Shown here: piece after piece, positions 1 to 9,162 of the stretch
Layout of the letters: every line of letters starts with the position of its first letter
Position numbering within the stretch: the first letter of the stretch is position 1
Source of the DNA: Sulfurimonas sp.
Lineage (GTDB): Bacteria > Campylobacterota > Campylobacteria > Campylobacterales > Sulfurimonadaceae
DNA: 28,242 bases
Direction: 5' to 3'
Assembly (NCBI GenBank): GCA_027047745.1
Contig: JALTUB010000376.1
Span: 1 to 28,242 of the forward strand
Notes under the pieces: model-generated
Seen by the model: only the letters and a program-made list of their open reading frames with translations
Database searches by the model: none
Told to the model about the DNA's origin: nothing
Program-made: the position numbers and the translations under genes

Positions 1-3000
1 ATGATATATCAACTGCTTATAAATACTTTAACTGGTGCTGGGACTGGTTATATTACCAACAATATTGCTATTAAAATGCTATTTAAAAAGTATTTTGGTA
101 GATTTGGTGGGATGATTGAGGATACTCATGAAGATTTTGTTGAAAATATTTCTCAACTTATAGAAAAAGATTTGATAAATCATCATACTCTTGAGGATGA
201 ATTTAACTCAAAAGAGTTTCATGATTACATAAAATCACTTGTTAAAGATATGTTTGAGAGTTCTTTGATAAAAAAGTCAATCAAGCTAAAAGATATAGAC
301 GGCATAGATAAAACTACAGAAAATACACTTAATTTTTTAGAACAAAACAAATCTCACAGAAAAAATCTAAAAAGAAAACTAGCATCAAAGCCTTTTAAAA
401 ATGCACTTTCGCATCTTCAAATATTGCATTTTTCCAAACAAGTTACAGATGTTTTAGAAAAGAACAAAGATAACTATATAAAAGAAGTGGCTTCACCTCT
501 AAAAGAATTTAAAATAGACGAACTTATAAACGATGAAATAGTATCTATGCTTTTAGAGAATATTAAAAAAATTATATATAGCATTGACTTTTCGCAATTC
601 AATGATTCTATTGATAAAACTATTTATAAAATTTTTGAGCTTATAAAGCTTGATGAAATCTTAGAAGTAAGTGCAAACGAGATAGAAAATATAGAACTAA
701 AAAAGATATTTTTGGCAAATGAAAACTCTTTAAGTGAACTTATGGATAATGTTATCGAGATTGCTGTTTCATCTGATGGGGAAGTGGCTATCGACTCAAC
801 AGTTCATGCTATCTTAGATGCTATCTCAGATGTTGAGGTCTCCATACTTAGCCTACTTGATGATGACTTAAGTGACTCCATAAAAGAGTTTGTAAATCAA
901 GAACTCCCAAATATTATAAATAATATTGTTGCTTTTATTGATGAAAATGAAAAAGATTTAGAAAAGCTAATAAACAACTCTATAGATAAAGCACTTGATG
1001 ATGGTATGTTTTCTGATTTGAAGAAAAAGATTGTTAATATCTTTTACACAAATATTGTATCTGACTTTAAAGTTTTAAGCACTGTTAAAGAGTACATGTA
1101 TCAGTATCAAGATTTAGCAAAAGAGGAAATTTCAGCTCAAGTAATTGACATCTTAGAGAACAAATCTATAGGAGAGATATATAAGGTCATAGCTAAAAAG
1201 AGAATCATAACTCCACAAAAAGTAACTTCGCTTGTAGTTCACAATCTTAAAAAATTCAATACCAATAAAAACTTTCATCTTCTTGATTCTGCCCTTGATA
1301 AACAAGTAAAAGAGTACACTAAAGTTGACTTAGATTTTGTAAAAGAAGAGCTGATTCCAAACTCTATAGAAAAAGCAAAAAATGAGTTTATCTATACAAA
1401 CAACTTTAAAGAGTTAATATCTAAAGAGACTAGAAACATCATAAACACCCTAAAAGTCAAAACAGTTCATGAAGTTTTAGACAAAAAGTTTTCTATTTTA
1501 ACTCAAGAAATCATCTCTTATCTTGATAAAGACAAGATACTTAACACGATACTTGAAAATGCAAATGAGGTTTTAAATAAGCCTATAAAAAATGTTTTAA
1601 ATGTGGATGAGATAGATATAAACTACAGATACTACATAAACGAAATAGTGGATACAAAATCCATAAAAGATATGATAATTTATATGCAGAGTGAAGAGGT
1701 TTATACTGCTGTTGAGAGTGCACTTATAAAAGTCATTGTTGATAATTTGGAAGATATTTTAGAAGGAAATATCAGTGAAGCCGTTAAAAAAGAGTTAGCA
1801 AAACTATCTCCAGAGCGTATTAAGGATATGGTTGAAGAGTTTATGGGTGAGGAGCTAAAACCTATAAACTACTTTGGAGCAGTGCTAGGTGGGGCTGCTG
1901 GGGCTGGTGTTGGTGCTATAACTATGCCTGTGTGGATAAACCCTTTTATATATGGAGTTGTTGGAGTTGCGACAAACTATCTTGCGATTAAGATGCTTTT
2001 TCAACCATACACACCTCTAAAAATCTCAAAACTAAAGATACCTTTTAGCGAGGGAGTTTTACCTTCAAACAAAGGTAAAATGGCTATAAAAATGTCTGAG
2101 TTTGTAGATGAATTTATGCTAAATGGAACTTCTATCCAAGACTTTTTCACTCATAACAGTGGCTCTTTAAAAGAGTTTATAAAGCTACATATATCAAAAG
2201 ATAATTTTTCAATCATAGATAAACTCATACATCAAGAGGAAAATATAGATGATGTCTCAAACAAGGCTATTACTCTAATATTCAACTTTTTAGATACAAA
2301 TCAAGACATGGTTTCTGATAAAATCTATGATATTTCAATGTCTTACTATAAAAATAGAGAAAAATATGCAAAAAGTGCTACAAAATTTGTCTATAAAGAG
2401 GCGATAAGAAGAGAGTTCTCAACTTTTTTATATAAAGAGTTTGAAAGATATATAGATAAAGAGAAGTCACTGACTTTCATTTCCGAAGAACTTTTTCATC
2501 AACTTGATATTTATATAGAAAAATCATTTGACTTTTTTATTGACACTCTCTCTGAATCAAAAAAGATGAGAAATTTTGTGATGAATTTTGATGAATATTT
2601 TGATAAAAATATTAGTTCACTTTCACTCAAAGATATTGTAAACAGATCAACACAGAAGAGTTTAAGCACAAAAATAAACTCTTCACTCTTAAATATCTTT
2701 TATGGACAAGAAACCATCAATGAACTGCTTAATTTTTTCACTAAGGGTGAATTCAACTCCCAAAGTAAACTTTCTGATATGATTAATGGAATGCTACCTA
2801 AGATAATCGAGCGAAACTTAAATCTTATCATAAACGAAACCATACTACCTGCACTAAAAGAGCATAAAAAAATCATAACAAAAGAGATCTTAAAAAAAGT
2901 TCCTTTTGGAGCTGGATGGGTTGTTAAAAGAGATATAAATAGAACTATTGACATTATTTTAGATAAAGAAGTGCCTTTGTTTATAGAAGAAAAAGCAAAA

Positions 3001-3900
3001 CATATAAACGAAATAGTTAGTGAAGTTCTTGATACGAAACTAATGCATTTTGGATACACGAATGACGCCATCAACCAAAAGAAAGTTGATGATTTAATGA
3101 GTTCCATACTCAAAAGTGACAATTTTAGTAAATCTTTTTCAACTTCTATGGATATATTTGTAGAAAATATCTTCCAAATGAAATTAAAGACTCTGCTTAA
3201 AATTTTCAATGTAACAAAACTATCTGAGATTTATGATCTGTTTGAGTCAAATATCATGAATATTGCTACTGTTTTAGATAAAAATATAAAGTTAGAAAAA
3301 AAAGAGCTTCTAAAAGAAGTAAGTTTATTGGCTAAGGATGACATAGCATTTAAGATTTTAGAATCTATAAAAATAAAAGATATACTAGAAGGAATGGACA
3401 AAGAAGTTTTACTTCGTGAGTTTAACTACTTGCAAACAAGCATTAAAAGTTCAAAAAAAATGCAAAAGCTCATAAAAAATGTTATCAGTAGCTTTATCAA
3501 CTCCTTTGTAAAAAAAGAGTTCTTAGATAAAAAAGTTTTTAAAGAAGATATAAATGGGTTTTTAAAAGATATTATCAAAGACAAAGAGGAACTGAGAGAA
3601 ATTTTGATACCATTTTTTCAAGAGTTTATACTCAACATAAACAAAATGCTAGATATAAAGCTAAAAAACAATATGCTAGATATTGTTATTGATGCTGCGT
3701 TTGATAGTATAAATGAAAAGATACCAGAGCTCATGAATTCAATAGACTTCAAAAAGGTTATCACAAAAGAGATACAAAATATGCATCCAAAAGAGCTTGA
3801 AGATATGTTTTACTCATTTGCTGGACCATATTTTAACAAACTAATTCTTTACGGCTCTTTGGGGTTTTTATTTGGACTTTTTACGCTGATACAAGTGTAA
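1..3900 (+). CDS. Double-length DUF445 family membrane-anchored protein
   Basis: This 1299-residue protein carries two copies of the DUF445 signature. The first is at residues 20-28 (NNIAIKMLF) after a short glycine-rich membrane segment. The second is at residues 659-667 (NYLAIKMLF), preceded by a hydrophobic glycine/alanine-rich stretch from about residue 624. A third hydrophobic segment ends the protein (about 1284-1299). Between these anchors lie roughly 590 residues each of charged, helix-rich sequence. DUF445 proteins are usually about 400 residues with membrane segments at the two ends, so this looks like two units in tandem sharing the middle anchor. The function of the family is unknown to me; a structural role at the envelope is only a guess. 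The ATG is the first base of the window and fits the usual family N-terminus, but an upstream start or ribosome site cannot be seen. A 95-base gap separates it from trxA. Confidence 0.85.
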   Translation: MIYQLLINTLTGAGTGYITNNIAIKMLFKKYFGRFGGMIEDTHEDFVENISQLIEKDLINHHTLEDEFNSKEFHDYIKSLVKDMFESSLIKKSIKLKDIDGIDKTTENTLNFLEQNKSHRKNLKRKLASKPFKNALSHLQILHFSKQVTDVLEKNKDNYIKEVASPLKEFKIDELINDEIVSMLLENIKKIIYSIDFSQFNDSIDKTIYKIFELIKLDEILEVSANEIENIELKKIFLANENSLSELMDNVIEIAVSSDGEVAIDSTVHAILDAISDVEVSILSLLDDDLSDSIKEFVNQELPNIINNIVAFIDENEKDLEKLINNSIDKALDDGMFSDLKKKIVNIFYTNIVSDFKVLSTVKEYMYQYQDLAKEEISAQVIDILENKSIGEIYKVIAKKRIITPQKVTSLVVHNLKKFNTNKNFHLLDSALDKQVKEYTKVDLDFVKEELIPNSIEKAKNEFIYTNNFKELISKETRNIINTLKVKTVHEVLDKKFSILTQEIISYLDKDKILNTILENANEVLNKPIKNVLNVDEIDINYRYYINEIVDTKSIKDMIIYMQSEEVYTAVESALIKVIVDNLEDILEGNISEAVKKELAKLSPERIKDMVEEFMGEELKPINYFGAVLGGAAGAGVGAITMPVWINPFIYGVVGVATNYLAIKMLFQPYTPLKISKLKIPFSEGVLPSNKGKMAIKMSEFVDEFMLNGTSIQDFFTHNSGSLKEFIKLHISKDNFSIIDKLIHQEENIDDVSNKAITLIFNFLDTNQDMVSDKIYDISMSYYKNREKYAKSATKFVYKEAIRREFSTFLYKEFERYIDKEKSLTFISEELFHQLDIYIEKSFDFFIDTLSESKKMRNFVMNFDEYFDKNISSLSLKDIVNRSTQKSLSTKINSSLLNIFYGQETINELLNFFTKGEFNSQSKLSDMINGMLPKIIERNLNLIINETILPALKEHKKIITKEILKKVPFGAGWVVKRDINRTIDIILDKEVPLFIEEKAKHINEIVSEVLDTKLMHFGYTNDAINQKKVDDLMSSILKSDNFSKSFSTSMDIFVENIFQMKLKTLLKIFNVTKLSEIYDLFESNIMNIATVLDKNIKLEKKELLKEVSLLAKDDIAFKILESIKIKDILEGMDKEVLLREFNYLQTSIKSSKKMQKLIKNVISSFINSFVKKEFLDKKVFKEDINGFLKDIIKDKEELREILIPFFQEFILNINKMLDIKLKNNMLDIVIDAAFDSINEKIPELMNSIDFKKVITKEIQNMHPKELEDMFYSFAGPYFNKLILYGSLGFLFGLFTLIQV

Positions 3901-3957
3901 AAAATTAAAAAAACAAAATGCCTGTCTCTCTAAAGTTCAATTTAATCATTTCATATG

Positions 3958-3963
3958 TATAAT
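3958..3963 (+). promoter_or_regulatory. Likely -10 box of the trxA promoter
   Basis: A perfect TATAAT is preceded directly by TG and lies 32 bases before the trxA start. The surroundings are AT-rich and no clear -35 is seen, as is usual for Campylobacterota sigma-70 promoters. The trxA ribosome site AAAGGA is at 3983-3988, seven bases before the ATG. Confidence 0.5.
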
Positions 3964-3995
3964 ATGAAAACTTAAAATGTATAAAGGATTTACTA

Positions 3996-4316
3996 ATGGG
4001 TAAATATATAGAATTAACTGGTGCAAATTTTGAATCAACTCTAGCAGAGGGTGTTTCTATCGTTGACTTTTGGGCTCCATGGTGTGGACCTTGTCGTATG
4101 ATCGCTCCTGTAATCGAAGAATTAGCAGAAGATTATGATGGAAGAGCAAATGTTTGTAAAGTAAACACAGATGAAGAGCAAGATATTGCTGTTAAATTTG
4201 GAATTCGTTCTATTCCAACTATCCTGTTTTTCAAAAATGGTGAAATGGTTGACCAAGTTGTTGGAGCACAATCAAAACAAGCTCTTGCTAGTACAATAGA
4301 TAAACACTTAGCATAA
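3996..4316 (+). CDS. trxA: Thioredoxin
   Basis: A 106-residue cytoplasmic thioredoxin of standard length. The redox-active site W-C-G-P-C is at residues 29-33 (C30, C33), and the cis-proline loop S-I-P-T gives P74. An extra cysteine sits at residue 54. Thioredoxin passes electrons from thioredoxin reductase to ribonucleotide reductase, peroxiredoxins and other disulfide targets. The start has a good AAAGGA site. It leads a group with a membrane thioredoxin-fold protein 11 bases downstream and trxB after that, so substrate and reductase are probably co-transcribed. Confidence 0.97.
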   Translation: MGKYIELTGANFESTLAEGVSIVDFWAPWCGPCRMIAPVIEELAEDYDGRANVCKVNTDEEQDIAVKFGIRSIPTILFFKNGEMVDQVVGAQSKQALASTIDKHLA

Positions 4317-4327
4317 GTTATACTAAA

Positions 4328-4816
4328 GTGAAAAAGAAGAGAGGAAAAAGTTTTCTCTCTCTTTCAACTCTTTTAGCCTCTTTTTTTGGTGCAGCTATGA
4401 TTGCTGGTGCTTTTGCTTACTTCAACTACAAATTTTCAGAATATAAATTTATAAACTTTAAAGATTGGTCATTTTATGAAAAAAGTGATATTTTCACTCC
4501 AAAAGCTGATAAGTATATAGTAGTATTTTACTCTTCAAGAGAAACTAATACTATGGATTTACTCGCAGATACTGATTTAAATATCCCTATACTCGCTATT
4601 GACTACTATAATAAAGTAAGAAAAAACACAAAAACAACTACTTTTTTAAGAAGTGGAACTACTACTTCATTAAAATTTATTCAAAGATTTAATATTTACA
4701 ACTCACCCTCTATCTTTATTATAAAAAAGAACAAAGATACTCTTTATAAACAAGATAGTATGATACGAAAACTCGATAATTTAAGAGAGTTATCAAAAAA
4801 TGTTCAATCATTATAA
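4328..4816 (+). CDS. Membrane-anchored thioredoxin-fold protein lacking CxxC
   Basis: The protein has 162 residues: a lysine/arginine-rich start, one hydrophobic segment (about 9-33) and a domain that would lie outside the membrane. From about residue 61 the pattern fits a thioredoxin fold: a beta strand ending V-V-F-Y-S-S at the place of the active site, then helix, strand, and a cis-proline-like S-P-S-I-F (P127). The positions of the two catalytic cysteines are S-S-R-E, and the protein has no cysteine at all, so it cannot be a dithiol oxidoreductase. It lies between trxA and trxB, 11 bases from each, which suggests a link to that system, perhaps as a scaffold or chaperone; this is inference. 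The start is GTG with no clear ribosome site. The next in-frame ATG lies inside the membrane segment, so GTG at 4328 is preferred. Confidence 0.7.
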   Translation: MKKKRGKSFLSLSTLLASFFGAAMIAGAFAYFNYKFSEYKFINFKDWSFYEKSDIFTPKADKYIVVFYSSRETNTMDLLADTDLNIPILAIDYYNKVRKNTKTTTFLRSGTTTSLKFIQRFNIYNSPSIFIIKKNKDTLYKQDSMIRKLDNLRELSKNVQSL

Positions 4817-4827
4817 AAGGAAATAAA

Positions 4828-5775
4828 ATGGCAATATTAGACTGTGCAATCGTTGGTGGTGGTCCTGCTGGACTTACAGCTGGACTTTATACAACTCGTG
4901 GTGGATTAGAAAATGTAACTATGTTTGAAAAAGGTATGCCTGGTGGGCAGATTACTCAAAGTTCAGAGATAGAAAATTATCCTGGTGTAACAGGCGAAAT
5001 CACAGGAATGGACTTGATGATTCCTTGGCCCGAGCAGTGTCAAAAGTTTGGTCTTGTTCATGAGATGGTAAATGTTACTCAAGTTACTAAAAGTGGTGAT
5101 ATTTTTACAATACATAAAGAAGATGGCTCAACAACTGATGCTCATAGTGTTATCATAGGAACAGGTTCATCCCCTCGTCGTGCTGGATTTAAAGGTGAAA
5201 ATGAATTTTTTGGTAAGGGTGTAAGCACTTGTGCAACTTGTGATGGCTTTTTTTACAAAGGAAAAGAGGTTGCTGTTATTGGTGGTGGAGACACTGCTCT
5301 TGAAGAGGCTTTATATCTAGCAAAAATCTGTTCAAAAGTTTATCTAGTGCATCGTCGTGACACTTTCCGTTCAGCACCAAATACTATAAACAGAGTACAA
5401 AACACTCCAAATATAGAACTAGTTTTAAACTCTGTTCCTGATGAAGTTTATGGTGATGCTATGGGCGTGACAGGTCTTAGAGTAAAAAACAAATCTGATG
5501 AACTAAGAGATATTGAAGTACCAGGAGTATTTACATTTGTTGGAAATGATGTAAATAATCAAACTCTCATCCAAGATGACGGAAGTTTTTTATGCGATAT
5601 GAATGACTTAGGTCAAGTTGTTGTTGATCTTAGTATGAGAACATCAACACCTGGACTTTTTGCAACTGGAGACATGCGTCAAGAAGCCCCAAAACAAGTT
5701 GTAAGTGCAGCAGGAGACGGAGCAGTAGCAGCTTTAAGTGCTATATCTTATGTTGATGAGTTGCTAAACACATAA
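4828..5775 (+). CDS. trxB: Thioredoxin-disulfide reductase
   Basis: A 315-residue flavoprotein that uses NADPH to reduce thioredoxin. The N-terminal FAD-binding motif G-G-G-P-A-G is at 10-15 and the redox pair C-A-T-C at 135-138. The NADPH-binding motif I-G-G-G-D-T-A is at 151-157, with the phosphate-binding H-R-R region at about 175-177. The second FAD motif, A-T-G-D, is at about 279-282. Length and motif order are typical of low-molecular-weight bacterial TrxB. An AAAGGAAA ribosome site lies just before the ATG, which starts 11 bases after the membrane thioredoxin-fold gene. With trxA it makes a complete thioredoxin system. Confidence 0.97.
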   Translation: MAILDCAIVGGGPAGLTAGLYTTRGGLENVTMFEKGMPGGQITQSSEIENYPGVTGEITGMDLMIPWPEQCQKFGLVHEMVNVTQVTKSGDIFTIHKEDGSTTDAHSVIIGTGSSPRRAGFKGENEFFGKGVSTCATCDGFFYKGKEVAVIGGGDTALEEALYLAKICSKVYLVHRRDTFRSAPNTINRVQNTPNIELVLNSVPDEVYGDAMGVTGLRVKNKSDELRDIEVPGVFTFVGNDVNNQTLIQDDGSFLCDMNDLGQVVVDLSMRTSTPGLFATGDMRQEAPKQVVSAAGDGAVAALSAISYVDELLNT

Positions 5776-5798
5776 TGTAATCAAGATGTCATTTATTT

Positions 5799-5808
5799 TT
5801 GCTATAAT
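5799..5808 (+). promoter_or_regulatory. Extended -10 promoter for the rhodanese-ferredoxin pair
   Basis: TGCTATAAT is a textbook extended -10 element, 27 bases before the rhodanese ATG. The ribosome site AAGGAG is at 5822-5827, eight bases before the start. No clear terminator separates this from trxB, so read-through is possible. Confidence 0.55.
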
Positions 5809-5835
5809 AAATAATAATATCAAGGAGCGACTATT

Positions 5836-6696
5836 ATGAAATTTGCACTTATACTTGTTTTTGCTTTTACTTACCTCTTCTCTTGGGATGCTTTTATAAG
5901 CCCACCTGAGCTAAGAGAATTGATTACTAAAAAAAATGTTGTTCTCATAGACACGACTGATGAGAAAACTTTTAACGAAGGTCATATTCCTAGTGCCTTA
6001 AGAGCTGACATATCAGACTTTAGAAAGCAAGTTGGTTCTTATCAACTAATGCGTTCACCTAAAGAGATACAAAAAGTAGCTCGTTCTTTAGGGGTAAATA
6101 ACAACTCCATAGTAGTCCTTTACGGACACAACAAACCTAAAGAACTTTTAAAAGCAAGTTACATAGCACTTGCCCTAATCGCAAATGGTCTTCAAAAAGT
6201 ATCTATACTCAATGGTTGCTATGAGGGTTGGTTGTTTGATTATGAAGATTTTATATCAAAAGCAAAAAATGACAAAAAAGAGGGTAACTTTAGTGCAAAG
6301 TTCAATCCTAATATATTAGTAGATTTACAATATGTTAAAAAACATATTGGCAAAGTACCTATGATAGAGGCTAGACCTCTTCGTTACTTTAATGCAAAAG
6401 CACAATCAAAAGGTGTTAAAAGATTAGGACATATTGCAAAAGCACAAAGTAGTGCTTGGGGAAATAAGTTTGAACATGACAGAACCATTAAATCAAAAAA
6501 AGAACTTGAAGAGATCTACTTAGGTAAAGATCATCTAAATCCAAAAAAAGAAGTTATAACATACTGTACAGGTGGTCTTGAAGCTTCCATGAACTGGTAT
6601 ATCTTAAGTCGGTATCTACACTTTAAAGATGTAAAACTCTACGATGCATCTATGAGGGAGTGGGGTAACAGAGATGACACACCTATGGAGAAATAA
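5836..6696 (+). CDS. Exported two-domain rhodanese-like sulfurtransferase
   Basis: The 286-residue protein opens with a hydrophobic signal-like segment (about 1-16). It then has two rhodanese domains: an N-terminal one (about 21-135) and a C-terminal one (about 160-283). Only the second has the catalytic loop Y-C-T-G-G-L-E-A, with C244 as the persulfide cysteine. The matching loop of the first domain reads Y-G-H-N (around 96-99) with no cysteine and is presumably structural, as in thiosulfate and mercaptopyruvate sulfurtransferases. The enzyme would move sulfane sulfur, probably in the periplasm. The end overlaps the start of the membrane ferredoxin gene by 23 bases, so the two are probably translationally coupled. 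This suggests, but does not show, a joint role in sulfur or redox chemistry. The physiological donor and acceptor cannot be told from sequence. Confidence 0.85.
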   Translation: MKFALILVFAFTYLFSWDAFISPPELRELITKKNVVLIDTTDEKTFNEGHIPSALRADISDFRKQVGSYQLMRSPKEIQKVARSLGVNNNSIVVLYGHNKPKELLKASYIALALIANGLQKVSILNGCYEGWLFDYEDFISKAKNDKKEGNFSAKFNPNILVDLQYVKKHIGKVPMIEARPLRYFNAKAQSKGVKRLGHIAKAQSSAWGNKFEHDRTIKSKKELEEIYLGKDHLNPKKEVITYCTGGLEASMNWYILSRYLHFKDVKLYDASMREWGNRDDTPMEK

Positions 6697-9118
6697 AACT
6701 AATATAATCTCTTTATTAGTTTTTTTTCTATCTCTTCCTCTATTTTTCTTTTTTGACAATGCAACTGCCTTAGTTTGGACTGCAATTATTCCACTTTTGC
6801 CTATAGTTCTTATTATCATAGGCTTTTCTAGGTGGAGAGATGTCTGCCCCTTAGCTGGTGTTTCTAAGATTTCACAAAATATTAGTTGGTTTCAAAAGAG
6901 AAAAGTGCCAACATGGGTACAAAATCATTTTTATCTCATCCAATACTTTTCACTCTTTCTTGTACTAACATTACGACTTACAACACTAAATTTTAACTCA
7001 TTTTATCTGGTACTTTATTTGGTTCTTATATTTGTTTCTGCTTTTATAACAAATCTAATATATACTGGAAAAAGTTGGTGCAATTACTATTGTCCTGTTG
7101 GAGTGGTTGAGAGGATATATTGTCTCTCAAACGCAAAAAACTATATGCGAAACTCTGCTTGTTCAACATGTACTGCATGTAAAAAAAATTGTCCAGATAT
7201 TGATATGGAGAGCAACTACTGGAAAGAAAACATGAGCTTTGAAAAAAGTTTTGTTTTTTACTCTTTTAGTGGACTGATTTTAGGATTTTATCTATACTTT
7301 TACTTAGAATCAGGAAGTTTTTCTTACTATTTTAGTGGAGACTGGACAAGCATACACCTATCAAGTAATTCTCCAGGCTTTTTCTTTGCTCCATTTATAC
7401 CAGTATTTGTAGCAGCTCCACTAACACTTATAATTTTTGCACTTTTAAGTTTTGGTTTTTTTTGGGCTATTGAGAGCTATATGTGGAGGTATCAGATACT
7501 AAAAAACACGGACTACCCTGCCCTAAGACATAAGATGAAAGTTGTGGCTTCATTTGTTGCATTTAACACTTTTTATATTTTTGCTGGTGCGCCATCTTAT
7601 AGCCAGTATCCATTTCTTTACTCTATTCTCTATTTTTTCATAGTCTCTATATCTTCTATACTTTTATACAAAGAGTTTTTTAGACAAGAGATAGACTTAA
7701 TCCAAGAGAGATTTGCCTTAAAAATCATAAAAAAATGGGAACAATACAAAGATATTTCAAGTGATTTAAAAGAGATATATTACCGTTATATCAATGAAAC
7801 AAAAAACAAAAGAGATATACTAAAAAGCTATAAAGAAAATATTGAAGAGCTTCTTCGTGATGGTATCTTAGATGAAGGCAGTATAGTTAGTTTAGAAAAG
7901 CTACGAGAGCAACTGGGCATATCAAAAAAAGATCATTTTGAAGTTATAAGAAATATCAAACTACAAAATGATGAACTATTTGATGACACAAAACAAAAAT
8001 CAACCGAAACTAAATACCAACAAGACAGCTATAAAAGTATGATTTTAAAGGCATTAAATTCTCATTCCGAACTTGATATAGACTATATAAAATCACTCCA
8101 ACAGCAATTTAACATCAGTGATAAGCGTCATAAAGAGATCATGAGTACAATCCTAAATACTGAAGAAGATGTAAATAGCGATATTTTACAACTCCTAGAT
8201 AAATTACACCTACTCTTAAAAACAAAAAACTCTATTTTTGATGATAAAACAAGAGAAGTCGTTTTTCTAAGATACATCATAAAAAGTCAATTTAGACTTG
8301 TAGTAAGAAATCTTTTCTCTCTTCTTTTTGTTATTTATAAAGATAACAAAGACACTCTAAAGTTCCTACTAGACTTAGCCAAAGAGAACCAAGTACCTGA
8401 CGATTTTAAGTTTACAAAAGAGACACTTTCATTTATGTCAGATGAAATATCTGATAAACTTCTTGTGATAAGAGATGACTTCTTTCCTAAAGACAACACT
8501 TTAAGTGAACAAACAAATCGTTTTATAATTCCAGAACTTATAAAAGACAAATCCATAGAAATTGCAACAGCAGCTCTGCTTTGCACAAGCATAAAATACT
8601 ACAACACCTTAGAAAAAGTAAATCTCGACAGATTTATACTTCACCCAAATCCTGTTATCAATGAAGTTGCTTTAAAGATTCAAAATCATGAGGCTGCAAC
8701 AACAATTTATGAGAGGATGATGTATCTAAGTTATATTCCTATATTTAAAGATATAAGATACTATGACCTAAAACTATTAGCAAAATCTACTATCATAAAA
8801 AACTTCTCAAAAGATAAATATGTCATAAAACAAGGAGGTGTAGGAGATACACTCTTTGTTCTTATGAGAGGAAAAGTTTCTGTAGAGGTTGATGGCAAAC
8901 AAATCCGTACACTTGATGATAAAGATTATTTTGGTGATGTAGCCATCATGGGAAATATCAAGCGTCCAGCTTCAATAAAGGCTACAGAGGATTTAAAAGT
9001 ATTGACTATCTCTAAAGTAGATTTTCAAAATTTCTTGGAAGAAAATCCAAAACTGTATAAAAAGCTAATGAAAAATATCATCAAAAAGTTGTTGGAACTT
9101 CAAGGTAAACAACAATAA
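6674..9118 (+). CDS. Membrane 4Fe-4S ferredoxin (NapH/NosR-like) fused to a cyclic-nucleotide-binding-like domain
   Basis: The 814-residue fusion has three parts. Residues about 1-355 form a multi-pass membrane domain of the NapH/NosR polyferredoxin type, with C58-P, C136-x3-C140-P and one canonical 4Fe-4S motif C163-x2-C166-x2-C169-x3-C173-P. Residues about 355-685 are soluble, charged, helix-rich sequence with no motif I recognise. Residues about 687-805 form a cyclic-nucleotide-binding-type beta barrel ending in helices. Its phosphate-binding cassette, around 752-767, reads F-G-D-V-A-I with a downstream R764-P-A-S. The usual E is D, while the arginine is kept, so ligand binding is uncertain. 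Expected role: electron transfer at the membrane, gated or sensed by the C-terminal domain (inference). The start overlaps the rhodanese gene by 23 bases; a later start would cut the first membrane segment. Confidence 0.8.
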   Translation: MTHLWRNKTNIISLLVFFLSLPLFFFFDNATALVWTAIIPLLPIVLIIIGFSRWRDVCPLAGVSKISQNISWFQKRKVPTWVQNHFYLIQYFSLFLVLTLRLTTLNFNSFYLVLYLVLIFVSAFITNLIYTGKSWCNYYCPVGVVERIYCLSNAKNYMRNSACSTCTACKKNCPDIDMESNYWKENMSFEKSFVFYSFSGLILGFYLYFYLESGSFSYYFSGDWTSIHLSSNSPGFFFAPFIPVFVAAPLTLIIFALLSFGFFWAIESYMWRYQILKNTDYPALRHKMKVVASFVAFNTFYIFAGAPSYSQYPFLYSILYFFIVSISSILLYKEFFRQEIDLIQERFALKIIKKWEQYKDISSDLKEIYYRYINETKNKRDILKSYKENIEELLRDGILDEGSIVSLEKLREQLGISKKDHFEVIRNIKLQNDELFDDTKQKSTETKYQQDSYKSMILKALNSHSELDIDYIKSLQQQFNISDKRHKEIMSTILNTEEDVNSDILQLLDKLHLLLKTKNSIFDDKTREVVFLRYIIKSQFRLVVRNLFSLLFVIYKDNKDTLKFLLDLAKENQVPDDFKFTKETLSFMSDEISDKLLVIRDDFFPKDNTLSEQTNRFIIPELIKDKSIEIATAALLCTSIKYYNTLEKVNLDRFILHPNPVINEVALKIQNHEAATTIYERMMYLSYIPIFKDIRYYDLKLLAKSTIIKNFSKDKYVIKQGGVGDTLFVLMRGKVSVEVDGKQIRTLDDKDYFGDVAIMGNIKRPASIKATEDLKVLTISKVDFQNFLEENPKLYKKLMKNIIKKLLELQGKQQ

Positions 9119-9123
9119 TTATT

Positions 9124-9132
9124 TGGTATGAT
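9124..9132 (+). promoter_or_regulatory. Possible extended -10 promoter for dapB
   Basis: TGGTATGAT resembles an extended -10 (TGnTATAAT with one change) and lies 30 bases before the dapB ATG, in the only gap between the ferredoxin fusion and dapB. The dapB ribosome site AGAGGA is at 9151-9156. Confidence 0.35.
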
Positions 9133-9162
9133 TGCAAAACATAAAGAGATAGAGGAAATATC

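Noticed and set aside
2700..3209. Minus-strand open frame of 169 residues inside the DUF445 gene
   Set aside because: It is wholly antisense to a gene with clear family motifs, hydrophobic only because it mirrors charged codons, and has no neighbour or promoter of its own.
6616..6819. Minus-strand open frame across the rhodanese-ferredoxin overlap
   Set aside because: It is antisense to two well-supported genes and has no recognisable motif.
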